From NCBI RefSeq assembly GCF_002007115.1, contig NZ_MVAD01000001.1, positions 1,984,001 through 2,048,000 on the forward strand: a DNA stretch of 64,000 nt. The letters run 5' to 3'. How positions within the stretch are numbered: position 1 is the first letter of the stretch; each line of letters starts with the position of its first letter. Both the position numbers and the translations under genes were made by a program. Below the pieces are notes generated by a model, which saw only the letters and a list, made by a program, of their open reading frames with translations, was not told where the DNA came from and made no database searches. Below, one piece after another: positions 25,522-32,497 of the stretch. This stretch comes from Massilia sp. KIM (GTDB lineage Bacteria > Pseudomonadota > Gammaproteobacteria > Burkholderiales > Burkholderiaceae_D).

Positions 25522-26231
25522 CAGTTGCGCACTTCCACGCCGCCCATGATGGCGTAGCCGCGGATCACCAGGCGCTTGGCGCCCTCGGGCGGCGTCATGG
25601 TCTTGTCCTCGAAGCCGCCCATCAGGGGCGTGCCTTCCATGACGATGCTCCAGTCGGGCGGGCACTTGAGGGTCACGCCGCCCCAGAAGGCGAACACGTT
25701 CAGCACCGCTTCCTTGTCGATCGAGGCGTTGCGCAGGTCGAGCGAGCAGCCGCCCATGACCGCCGTGATCTCGCCGCCCCGGAAGTGCTGCGTCGTCACG
25801 CGGCGCTGGACGGCGGCGATGATGGCGGTGACGTCGACCACGTCGTGGTCGTAGACGCCCTCCTTCAGTCCGCCGCCTTCGACCAGGCGGCGCCCACGGA
25901 TGGCCTTGGCCAGCACCACCGCGCCGAAGCCGATCAGCAGCAGCGGCCAGACCACCGCCCAGTTGAAGTGGATGAGGTCCATGCGGTCGAGCGCCAGCAA
26001 CCCGCCCCAGGCCGCCAGGGCCACGCCCACCAGGCGGCCGCCGCTGGATTTGCTGTCGATGATCTTGACGGTGCCGATCGCCATGAAGAACAGCGGCCAG
26101 AACGAGAAGGCGCGGTGGGTGTCGATGATGTCGAGGGTGTCGAGCAGGAACACCAGGCCGATCGTAATCACCATCACGCCCAGGATCACCTGGCTGGTCA
26201 CGGCATAGCGCGGCTGGATCTCATTTTTCAT
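25521..26231 (-). CDS. LiaF-like membrane protein
   Basis: A 236-residue protein with four transmembrane segments in the first 110 residues (QVILGVMVITIGLVFLLDTL, then FWPLFFMAIGTVKII, a span near LVGVALAAWGGLLAL and VVWPLLLIGFGAVVL), followed by a soluble beta-rich domain with AVMGGCSLDLRNA and VFAFWGGVTLKCPPDW. That layout is the LiaI/LiaF transmembrane region plus the 'cell wall-active antibiotics response' domain. In Firmicutes LiaF restrains a LiaSR two-component system; here a LytS/LytTR pair follows instead. It overlaps the preceding gene by 11 bases. Confidence 0.87.
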   Translation of the reverse strand: MKNEIQPRYAVTSQVILGVMVITIGLVFLLDTLDIIDTHRAFSFWPLFFMAIGTVKIIDSKSSGGRLVGVALAAWGGLLALDRMDLIHFNWAVVWPLLLIGFGAVVLAKAIRGRRLVEGGGLKEGVYDHDVVDVTAIIAAVQRRVTTQHFRGGEITAVMGGCSLDLRNASIDKEAVLNVFAFWGGVTLKCPPDWSIVMEGTPLMGGFEDKTMTPPEGAKRLVIRGYAIMGGVEVRN

Positions 26232-26598
26232 GACGGTTCTCCGGATTGTGATTGGCGAGGCGGCGGGCGATGAAGGGGTCTAGCACCATCTTGATACCGG
26301 CGACCAGGATGAACAGCGGCCAGCTGTTGCGGAAGGTCAGGCCGAACAGGTTCTCGAACACGGCGAACAGCCAGAGGCCGATGAAGACCAGCCACAGCCC
26401 ATTGCCGAACTCGCGCGGGGTCGGATAGCCGATTGTCTGGTTGATGCCGATCAGGACCAGCAGCAGCGGCCAGTAGTGCCACAGCGTTTCTGCTTCCATG
26501 TAGCCCAGGCGGTCGGCGAGGAACACCGCACCCACCAGAATCATGATCAGGCCCCAGACGACCTGCTTGCGCCAGCGATAGGACTCTTCGGAATTCAT
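26221..26598 (-). CDS. Small LiaI/LiaF-type transmembrane protein (DUF5668-like)
   Basis: A 125-residue membrane protein with four spans: VVWGLIMILVGAVFLADRL, a span at TLWHYWPLLLVLIGI, GLWLVFIGLWLFAVFENLF and NSWPLFILVAGIKMVLD. It matches the transmembrane half of the downstream LiaF-like protein (compare the repeated FWPL/YWPL and LLIGF/LVLIGI pattern), so the two probably arose by duplication. It is the first gene of the four-gene operon; GGGAGCAG precedes the ATG. It lacks the soluble domain. Confidence 0.82.
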   Translation of the reverse strand: MNSEESYRWRKQVVWGLIMILVGAVFLADRLGYMEAETLWHYWPLLLVLIGINQTIGYPTPREFGNGLWLVFIGLWLFAVFENLFGLTFRNSWPLFILVAGIKMVLDPFIARRLANHNPENRHEK

Positions 26599-26926
26599 GG
26601 ACTGCTCCCTGTGTGTTATCGAACTGGAAGCACGATACCGGAAGCCGAGGCGGGGGCGGAAGTCCTTTTCGGCGAATGGCGGTCGGGAGGCGGCGAATGG
26701 CGAAGCATTCGGCGGGTGGAGAGGATGGAACGGGCGTGTCAGCCGGGTCGGGGGCGGATCGGTGGAACACCATGCAGGCCGCATGCGTGAAAGGTAACAG
26801 ACGTAACGAGGTGTAATCCGGGCGCGATTTAAGGCGCAAGCGGGTGCTTAAACGAGCGCGTAGACTTGCCCGTGAGTGGGCGCGTGAACAAGCGTCTCAG
26901 TGAACGCATGAGCGAACGCGTATTGG
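26599..26926. other. Intergenic region, no gene seen
   Basis: Upstream of the LiaI-like gene. GC-rich, with no open frame that has a ribosome site or recognisable product on either strand, and no consensus promoter, although one for the minus operon must be here. From about 26840 the base composition shifts to GCG-rich words that lead into the tandem repeat. Confidence 0.4.
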
Positions 26927-27023
26927 ACGCGAAAGTGAATGCGAAAGCGAAAGCGAAAGCGAAAGCCTAAGCGAATGCGAATGCTTAAGCGAATGCGTAA
27001 GCGAACGCGGAAGCAAGCGCGTA
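26927..27023. repeat. Degenerate hexanucleotide tandem repeat
   Basis: Roughly sixteen units of a 6-base motif, GCGAAA, GCGAAT, GCTTAA or GCGTAA, with four perfect GCGAAA units at 26941-26964. More degraded units continue upstream to about 26880. Frames through it encode only Arg-Lys or Phe-Arg runs without ribosome sites, so it is treated as non-coding. Confidence 0.8.
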
Positions 27024-27024
27024 A

Positions 27025-27057
27025 ACGTCGTTCCGGCGAAGGCCGGAACCCAAGTTT
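27025..27057. repeat. REP-like element, pair 2 left copy
   Basis: ACGTCGTTCCGGCGAAGG continuing to CCCAAGTTT. It is a perfect 33-base inverted copy of 27078-27110, separated by 20 bases, so the pair could form a very stable cruciform or RNA hairpin. Confidence 0.9.
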
Positions 27058-27077
27058 GCGTGCGTGGCTGCTCAACG

Positions 27078-27110
27078 AAACTTGGGTTCCGGCCTTCGCC
27101 GGAACGACGT
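27078..27110. repeat. REP-like element, pair 2 right copy
   Basis: AAACTTGGGTTCCGGCC continuing to GGAACGACGT; exact reverse complement of 27025-27057. Same unit family as the copies near 11.4 and 48.2 kb. Confidence 0.9.
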
Positions 27111-27205
27111 GCTGGTGCTAACTATATATGGTTCCGAAGGTCCCACGGATCCCCGGGGGATCGAGCGGATATCCAGTGGTTTCCTAGATGGTTTCCCGCC
27201 CCGAA

Positions 27206-27391
27206 TCAAGAAGGAGAAACGATCCCCACCTCTTCCTCGCGCCGTGCCAGGCCCTTCTGCTGGTGCCGGTACTTGGCCCGGGCCTCGGCCTGGCGCAGGG
27301 CTTCGCGCGCCACGTTGGCGCGCTTGATCTCGAGCCTTTCTTTCTTCCCGCGATGCTGGGCGACGTGCTTGCTGCCGATCTTGCTGGTCAT
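27206..27391 (-). CDS. Small basic hypothetical protein (61 aa)
   Basis: A 61-residue, very hydrophilic protein of unknown function: many Lys, Arg, Glu and Gln, no cysteine, predicted helical in GKKERLEIKRANVAREALRQ. It is called because an ideal AAGGAGG stands five bases before its ATG. It lies about 60 bases downstream of another very small gene on the same strand and may be co-transcribed with it. No domain is recognised. Confidence 0.65.
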   Translation of the reverse strand: MTSKIGSKHVAQHRGKKERLEIKRANVAREALRQAEARAKYRHQQKGLARREEEVGIVSPS

Positions 27392-27454
27392 GTTCCCTCC
27401 TTGGTCAACTGGTCGCGATGGCGGACCCGCCGGGGCGAGGCCGCCGCCGCCGTG

Positions 27455-27616
27455 TCAGGAGCGGTTGCTGGCCATCTTCATGTCGGAAGGCATCAGCATC
27501 CCCCAACCCAGCTGGCGCCGGATTTCTTCCGGGGTAGGAGGCGGTTTCGGGTCCTTGGAGCGGCGCTCGAGGTATTCGCGAACCAGATGCTTGGGGGGGT
27601 GCTTGACGTCGGACAT
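27455..27616 (-). CDS. Small hypothetical protein (53 aa)
   Basis: A 53-residue protein: MSDVKHPPKHLVREYLERR, then a proline stretch (PKPPPTPEEIRRQLGWGM) and a short tail. The LVREYLERR...PPTPEEIRRQLGW pattern looks like a small family I have seen as 'hypothetical' in Massilia, but I cannot name a function. The start at 27616 is chosen for GGAGG five bases upstream; a longer frame to 27652 has none. Confidence 0.65.
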   Translation of the reverse strand: MSDVKHPPKHLVREYLERRSKDPKPPPTPEEIRRQLGWGMLMPSDMKMASNRS

Positions 27617-27867
27617 GGCTGCCTCCGCTTCGTTGGGGCCGGCGCTTGCCACAGGGCCGCGCCGGCCTGAATTCTGGTGCCGGTCCTCGAGGCGACCGGC
27701 TAACCTGTTGAGGTATCGGGCTCGCGGAACTGAATCGCGCCTCCCTCACTCACACGGCTTCATGATATCGGCGTGACCTGGGCCTTACCGTTAGGTGGCG
27801 CACAAATGCTTGTCGGACGAGATGCCGTTCATTTGAAGGGCAATAACGCATGAGCAAGAGAGCAACA

Positions 27868-27897
27868 TAAAAAAAGGGGAGCCGAAGCTCCCCTTTC
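27868..27897 (-). terminator. Terminator of the TonB-dependent receptor gene
   Basis: Read on the minus strand: AAAGGGGAGC-TTCG-GCTCCCC followed by seven Ts. A UUCG tetraloop with a strong stem and U tract makes this a textbook intrinsic terminator, 20 bases after the receptor stop. Confidence 0.95.
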
Positions 27898-27915
27898 ACA
27901 CTAAGTGGATTGCAC

Positions 27916-30915
27916 TCAGAACTTGTAGCGCAGGTTGACGAAGTATTGACGGCCGCTGACGTCCAGCTTCTGCTGCTCTTCTTCGCTATAGCGATACTGG
28001 GCGCGCTTGGCGTTGGTCAGGTTGGTCGCGCTGAAGGCCAGCTCGATGTTCTTGGTGAAGTAGTAGTTCAGCGAGAACGCGAGCGTGGTGACGTCGTCGG
28101 CGTAGGTCGGCGCAGTCGGCATCAGGATGCCGTTGATGGTCGACAGGCCCTGGCTGTTGGCGGTCGGCGCCGGCGCGGTGGTGCTGTTCACGTACTCGCC
28201 GCGGTAGTTGGCCACCAGGCGGGTCGAGATCTTGTCGGTCTCGTAGTACAGGCCCAGGTTGCCGGTCCACTCCGACGCGCCCACCAGCGGACGGCCGTCG
28301 TCGACCTTGGTCTTGGCGCGGCTGACGTTGGAAGTGAAGCCGAAGCCGGTGTTGCCGAAGGGCTGCTCGTACTGCACGTCGATGCCGTTGATCTTGGCGC
28401 CCTGCTGGCCGGCGGTGTTGACCACGAAGGCCTTCACCGTGTTGTCGCGCGGGTCGGTCAGGTCGATGGTCGAGGTGCCCACGCCGGTCTTCGGGTAGCC
28501 CTTGATCTTCGAGTGGTACAGGCTCACGGCGATGATCGAGCGCGGCGCGAAGTACCAGGCCCAGGACAGGTCCACGTTGTCGGCGGTCTGGGGCTTCAGG
28601 TCCGGGTTGGGGCCGGTCACGCGGCAGCCTTGCGCATCGCAGGTCGGGCTGCCGAAGCCCGCGCCCAGGATGTTGTAGTTCTGGCGGCCGATGGTGCGGC
28701 CGGCGCCGAAGCGCGCGATCATGTCCTTGCTGATCTCGTAGCGCAGGTTCATGCTGGGCAGCCAGTTGTCGAAGTCGCGCTTGGTGGCCGTCTTGTAGTA
28801 CATGGTGCCGCTGAACGGGTTGAAGGGCTGGCCGTCGAAGTAGCCGACAGCGTCGCCCGCGTCCACGATCGCGCCCGGGAAGGTGGCGCAGGGAACGACC
28901 GGCTGGTTCGGCTCGATGCGCGCGCAGGCATTGCGCGGGTTGATCGGGGTCGGGATGTTGGACTTGACGGTGGTGCGAACGAAGCGCAGGCCGACGTTGC
29001 CCGACCAGCGATCCCACTCGAGGTTGGCCATCAGGTAGCCGGCGGTCTGGCGCTCACGCACGTCGAGCTCGGTGCCCACGCGGCGTTCCCAGGCGGCGCT
29101 GGTTTCCTTGGTGTTCTCGGCGGTGTACTGCTTGGTGAAGTCGCGGGTATAGGTGAAGCCGGTGTTGTCCCAGAAGCTGCCGCCCAGGTCCCCGCCGAAG
29201 TCGCCCGGATACGGCTGCCAGCCGGTGGTCGGGGTAATGGCGGCGGCGTTCAGGGCGCCGGTGGTGCCGTCGATCAGGGCGGCGCGGAAGGCCGGGCCGC
29301 GGCGCGCGGTGGTGCGCTCGTGGTCGGCCACGCGCACGCCGGCTTCCAGCGACTGCACGAAGCCGCGATTGAGCTTGTACTCGGCATCGAACTGGGCGTT
29401 CCACTCCTTGTCGATGGTCTTCACGCCCGAGGCCGCGCGGTCGACGATGCGGTAGCCGCTGCCGTCCGGGTTCAGGCCCGGCTGGTTGCTGCCGGCGCCG
29501 TGGTATTTGACGTAGGGCGCGTCGTGCAGGCCGCCCAGGGCGTAGGAGATGCCGGTGCCGTAGCGCGCCAGGGTCAGGCCCTGGTCGAGTTCGGTGCGGC
29601 CGGTGGCGCGGGTTGCCGACAGCAGGGTCTTGACGGTCAGGTCGTCATTGACGCGATACTTGGCGTCCAGGTCCAGGAAGGAGCTGGTGGCCTTGGCGCC
29701 GTCGCGGAAGAAGCCTTCCGAGTTGCCGACGTACTGGGGCGTGGTGCCGTCCGGGAAGACGATGTCGGCGGCCTTCAGCACCTTCAGCGGGTGGCCGTAG
29801 ACGGTGGTCTCGTTGACGATCACCGGGTTGCGGATCTGCGCGTACACGCGCTGGCCGTTGGAGTTGGTGTTGATCGCGGTCGCGGCGGTGCTGCCCAGCG
29901 GATGGTTTTTACCCAGCAGCATGGAGTAGATCGCGCTCGAGGTCAGGCGGCCGTGGTTGTCGGCGTCCAGCACCGAGTGGAAGCCGGTGACCACCACGTC
30001 CAGGTCGCGGTTGGGCTTGAACTGCAGCGACAGCATGCCGCCCTTGCGGTCGCGGACCGATTCCACGAATTCCGAGCTCATCGAACCCGGCAGGCGCACG
30101 CCGTTCAGGTCCGAGGCCTTGTAGCCGGTTCCGGCCAGCGAGGCGTCGGTGATGCCGAGCATGGTGGCGGTGTTGATCACGTCCCAGCCGCTGTTGGTGC
30201 CGTAGGCGAAGCGCGAGACCGAGTCGCGGCGCACGTAGCGCTTCTCGGCGAACAGCGCGCCCAGCACGCCGAAGGTGCCGGCTTCGTTCTTCCAGGTGAC
30301 CGAGCCGTTCAGGTCGGGCGCGTAGCGGCCCGGCAGTTCGGCATAGCTGGCGCCGGCGCTGATGTAGCCCGAGACGCGCTCCTTCTGCGACAGCGGACGG
30401 CGGGTGCTGACGTTGATGGTGCCGGCCAGGCCGCCGTCGACGATGTTGGCCTGGGTGGTCTTGTACACCACCGCTTGCTGCAGCACGTGCGAGGGCATCA
30501 GCGACAGGCTGGTCGAACGCGAGGCGGAAGCCTGGTCGGCCACGTACCAGTCGGCGCTGGCCACGGCGTGGCCGTTGAAGATGATGAGGGTCTGGTCGGG
30601 GTTGGTGCCGCGCAGCGAGACCTTCTCGGCCTCGTCGTAGTCGGTGCGCACCGCCACGCCGGACAGGCGCTGCAGCGAGTCGGCCAGGTTCTTGTCCGGC
30701 ATCTTGCCCACGTCTTCGGCAGTGATCACCTCGACGTTGGCGGCGGCGTCCTTCTTCACGGCCAGCGACTTGGCCAGCGAAGCGCGGATACCCGTCACTT
30801 CCACGGTCTGCATCGGCGTACCGGCCGGAGCCTCCTGGGCCATGGCCGGCAGCGTCGCGAGGCTCCACACAGCCATCGACACCGCCACCGCGAGCGGCTT
30901 CTGTTTGAACATCAT
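27916..30915 (-). CDS. TonB-dependent outer-membrane receptor
   Basis: A 999-residue receptor. The signal peptide (FKQKPLAVAVSMAVWSLATL...AMA) is followed by a plug domain beginning PMQTVEVTGIRASLAKSLAV, then NVEVITAEDVGKMPDKNLAD and LSGVAV, and a 22-strand barrel ending in the C-terminal Phe of GRQYFVNLRYKF. The plug's VTGIR and GKMPDKN words mark the Xanthomonas/Caulobacter-type family (TIGR01782), often linked to uptake of oligosaccharides or other large nutrients. Nothing adjacent reveals the substrate. AGGAGAGAG precedes the ATG pair at 30915/30912. A long antisense frame here is a shadow. Confidence 0.95.
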   Translation of the reverse strand: MMFKQKPLAVAVSMAVWSLATLPAMAQEAPAGTPMQTVEVTGIRASLAKSLAVKKDAAANVEVITAEDVGKMPDKNLADSLQRLSGVAVRTDYDEAEKVSLRGTNPDQTLIIFNGHAVASADWYVADQASASRSTSLSLMPSHVLQQAVVYKTTQANIVDGGLAGTINVSTRRPLSQKERVSGYISAGASYAELPGRYAPDLNGSVTWKNEAGTFGVLGALFAEKRYVRRDSVSRFAYGTNSGWDVINTATMLGITDASLAGTGYKASDLNGVRLPGSMSSEFVESVRDRKGGMLSLQFKPNRDLDVVVTGFHSVLDADNHGRLTSSAIYSMLLGKNHPLGSTAATAINTNSNGQRVYAQIRNPVIVNETTVYGHPLKVLKAADIVFPDGTTPQYVGNSEGFFRDGAKATSSFLDLDAKYRVNDDLTVKTLLSATRATGRTELDQGLTLARYGTGISYALGGLHDAPYVKYHGAGSNQPGLNPDGSGYRIVDRAASGVKTIDKEWNAQFDAEYKLNRGFVQSLEAGVRVADHERTTARRGPAFRAALIDGTTGALNAAAITPTTGWQPYPGDFGGDLGGSFWDNTGFTYTRDFTKQYTAENTKETSAAWERRVGTELDVRERQTAGYLMANLEWDRWSGNVGLRFVRTTVKSNIPTPINPRNACARIEPNQPVVPCATFPGAIVDAGDAVGYFDGQPFNPFSGTMYYKTATKRDFDNWLPSMNLRYEISKDMIARFGAGRTIGRQNYNILGAGFGSPTCDAQGCRVTGPNPDLKPQTADNVDLSWAWYFAPRSIIAVSLYHSKIKGYPKTGVGTSTIDLTDPRDNTVKAFVVNTAGQQGAKINGIDVQYEQPFGNTGFGFTSNVSRAKTKVDDGRPLVGASEWTGNLGLYYETDKISTRLVANYRGEYVNSTTAPAPTANSQGLSTINGILMPTAPTYADDVTTLAFSLNYYFTKNIELAFSATNLTNAKRAQYRYSEEEQQKLDVSGRQYFVNLRYKF

Positions 30916-30980
30916 CTCTCTCCTGGGAAGGGAACTATGGATCTTGCATAAGGCGGACGAAGCGCCGCCATGCTCGGAGT

Positions 30981-31006
30981 ATTCATGATTCCCCGTCTGC
31001 ATGAAT
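30981..31006. promoter_or_regulatory. Inverted repeat between receptor and lipoprotein genes
   Basis: ATTCATG and CATGAAT are 7-base arms separated by 12 bases, 66 bases upstream of the receptor start. It may be an operator or a leader hairpin in the receptor mRNA; neither can be decided here. Confidence 0.4.
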
Positions 31007-31042
31007 AATCACTTGTTTTAACGCCTATATAACTTGAAGGAA

Positions 31043-31059
31043 TGTTCATATTCTGAACA
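31043..31059. promoter_or_regulatory. 17-bp palindrome, candidate operator for the TonB receptor
   Basis: TGTTCATATTCTGAACA is a perfect 6+5+6 dyad in an AT-rich stretch. On the minus strand it lies just upstream of a TTATATAGG segment that could serve as the receptor's -10. The site is where a dimeric repressor or activator would sit. No regulator gene is adjacent. Confidence 0.5.
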
Positions 31060-31156
31060 ACCGTGGAAGTTATGGCCGCATGATGAAATTTCATTACCCC
31101 TGCCTCGCGCGCACGCGTTAGCGTGGCGTTTCCGATCCACTCTACTTCTCACCGCC

Positions 31157-32104
31157 ATGCGTCTTGCCAGCCTCCTGTTCGCCAGCGCCGTCCTCGCCGG
31201 ATGCGCGGGCGCGCCCGCCCAGCGCGCCCCTGCGCCCGCCCCCATCCCCCTCGCCGAGGTGCTGAACAAGCAGATCTACCAGATGAAGCCGGAGGAAGCG
31301 GGCCGCTACATCGCCCACGTCCACGCGAGCGAGCCGGACCTGCGCAAGCGCATCGCGGCGATCGGCCGCAAGAACATCGGCCAGCCCTATTCGCTGCACC
31401 TGCTGGGCGAATTCCCCTACGAGATCCACGACGAGCTGCCCTTGTTCAGCCTGAGCCACAGCGACTGCGTGGTGTTCGCCGAGCACACCTATGCGATGGC
31501 GCTCTCGCAGTCCTGGGAAGAATTCTTCTGGATGCTGCAGCGGATCCGCTACCGCGACGGCGTGATCGGGGTGGCCACCCGCAACCACTACACCGAGATG
31601 GACTGGAACGTGGCCAACCGCTGGCTGCTCACCGACGTCAGCGCCGAACTGGCGGGCCCCGACGGCCCCTCCTACGCGATGACGGTCGACCGCGCGCGCT
31701 TCCTGCGCACCCGCCACAACACGGTGCGCGAGATCCCGGTCGAGACCAGCCGCCAGGCCTACGTCGCCAAGGACCAGGTGGCGGCCATCGCCGGCCAGCT
31801 GCAGGAAGGCGATTTCGTGAACGTGATCTCGACCCGCGACGGCGAATACTGGGCCTCGCACGTGGGCCTGGTGGTGCTGGGCCCGAACGGCGAGCGCCAC
31901 TTCCTCCACTCGGCCGAGCCGAAAGTGCGCGAGGAGACCTTCGCGTCCTACATCGCACGCGCCGCCGAACGCGAGGCGCGCAACGCGAAGGAAGGCAAGA
32001 AGGGCCTGGTGCTGGCCGGCTTCAAGTTCCTGCGCCTGAACGAGCGCATCGAGGTGCCGCCGATGGCGCCGCAACCGCGTCCCGGCCGTCCCGCCGGGGC
32101 CTGA
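31157..32104 (+). CDS. DUF1460-family lipoprotein (amidase-like)
   Basis: A 315-residue lipoprotein: signal peptide with lipobox LAGC (Cys16), a proline-rich linker, then a DUF1460 domain from about residue 40. Recognisable parts are GQPYSLHLLGEFPYEIHDEL and SDCVVFAEHTYAMALS, whose Cys would be the nucleophile of a papain-like (NlpC/P60-related) fold, and the later ASHVGLVV with the His. Family members are described as N-acetylmuramoyl-L-alanine amidase-like; a peptidoglycan substrate is inference. It is divergent from the TonB receptor. A GC-rich hairpin without T tract (32114-32139) follows. Confidence 0.85.
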   Translation: MRLASLLFASAVLAGCAGAPAQRAPAPAPIPLAEVLNKQIYQMKPEEAGRYIAHVHASEPDLRKRIAAIGRKNIGQPYSLHLLGEFPYEIHDELPLFSLSHSDCVVFAEHTYAMALSQSWEEFFWMLQRIRYRDGVIGVATRNHYTEMDWNVANRWLLTDVSAELAGPDGPSYAMTVDRARFLRTRHNTVREIPVETSRQAYVAKDQVAAIAGQLQEGDFVNVISTRDGEYWASHVGLVVLGPNGERHFLHSAEPKVREETFASYIARAAEREARNAKEGKKGLVLAGFKFLRLNERIEVPPMAPQPRPGRPAGA

Positions 32105-32497
32105 TCCCTCTTCCGCCGCCGGCATCCAGGCCGGCGGCGCCCCTCCCTCCCCCTGCCGGCGCGCGCCGGCCCGTCCCGTCCCGGCTTCCCCTTTTCTTCC
32201 ATTAATCGTTTCAGCTGTTCATTCAATTCTCGGGATTAACAAATGCTCCCGGCAATAATACGAACGGCATTTTCCAATATTAAATTTCCAGTTTGAAGCT
32301 TTAGCGATCTTTAATTAATTCCCTTGATGCTGTTGAGTGATCTCAAACCGATAATTCAGGCACAGCCAGATAATGAATTAATAAATGATCGGTTAGTCTA
32401 ATCAAGGCATCATTTTCGGCAAGAATGGCCTTGAGATAAAGAGTCTTTGCGTCCGTTTTTTAATGGGCGCGGCGCTCGCTCACTGAAAAGCCACGTC
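32105..32497. other. AT-rich intergenic region ahead of the exopolysaccharide locus
   Basis: About 390 bases without a gene. From 32205 the composition drops sharply to AT-rich sequence (many TTAAT and AATTAAT words), unlike the rest of the window. This continues into the first 400 bases of the dehydratase gene. It is a plausible promoter/regulatory region, but no convincing -35/-10 pair or dyad was found. The low GC may mark an H-NS-like target or acquired DNA; both are inference. Confidence 0.5.

Noticed and set aside
26848..27121. Arg/Lys- and Phe/Arg-rich frames in the hexanucleotide array
   Set aside because: They merely translate the tandem repeat and lack ribosome sites.
27148..27162. 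GATCCCCGGGGGATC, reminiscent of a cloning-vector polylinker
   Set aside because: Only a short palindrome; the flanks do not continue as vector sequence and both sides are normal for this genome.
27910..30951. A 1013-codon open frame on the plus strand opposite the TonB-dependent receptor
   Set aside because: It is the mirror of a high-GC gene with strong third-position bias; it has no ribosome site, no recognisable domain, and low-complexity Val/Ala/Gly/His/Arg composition, while the minus frame is a full receptor with signal peptide and terminator.
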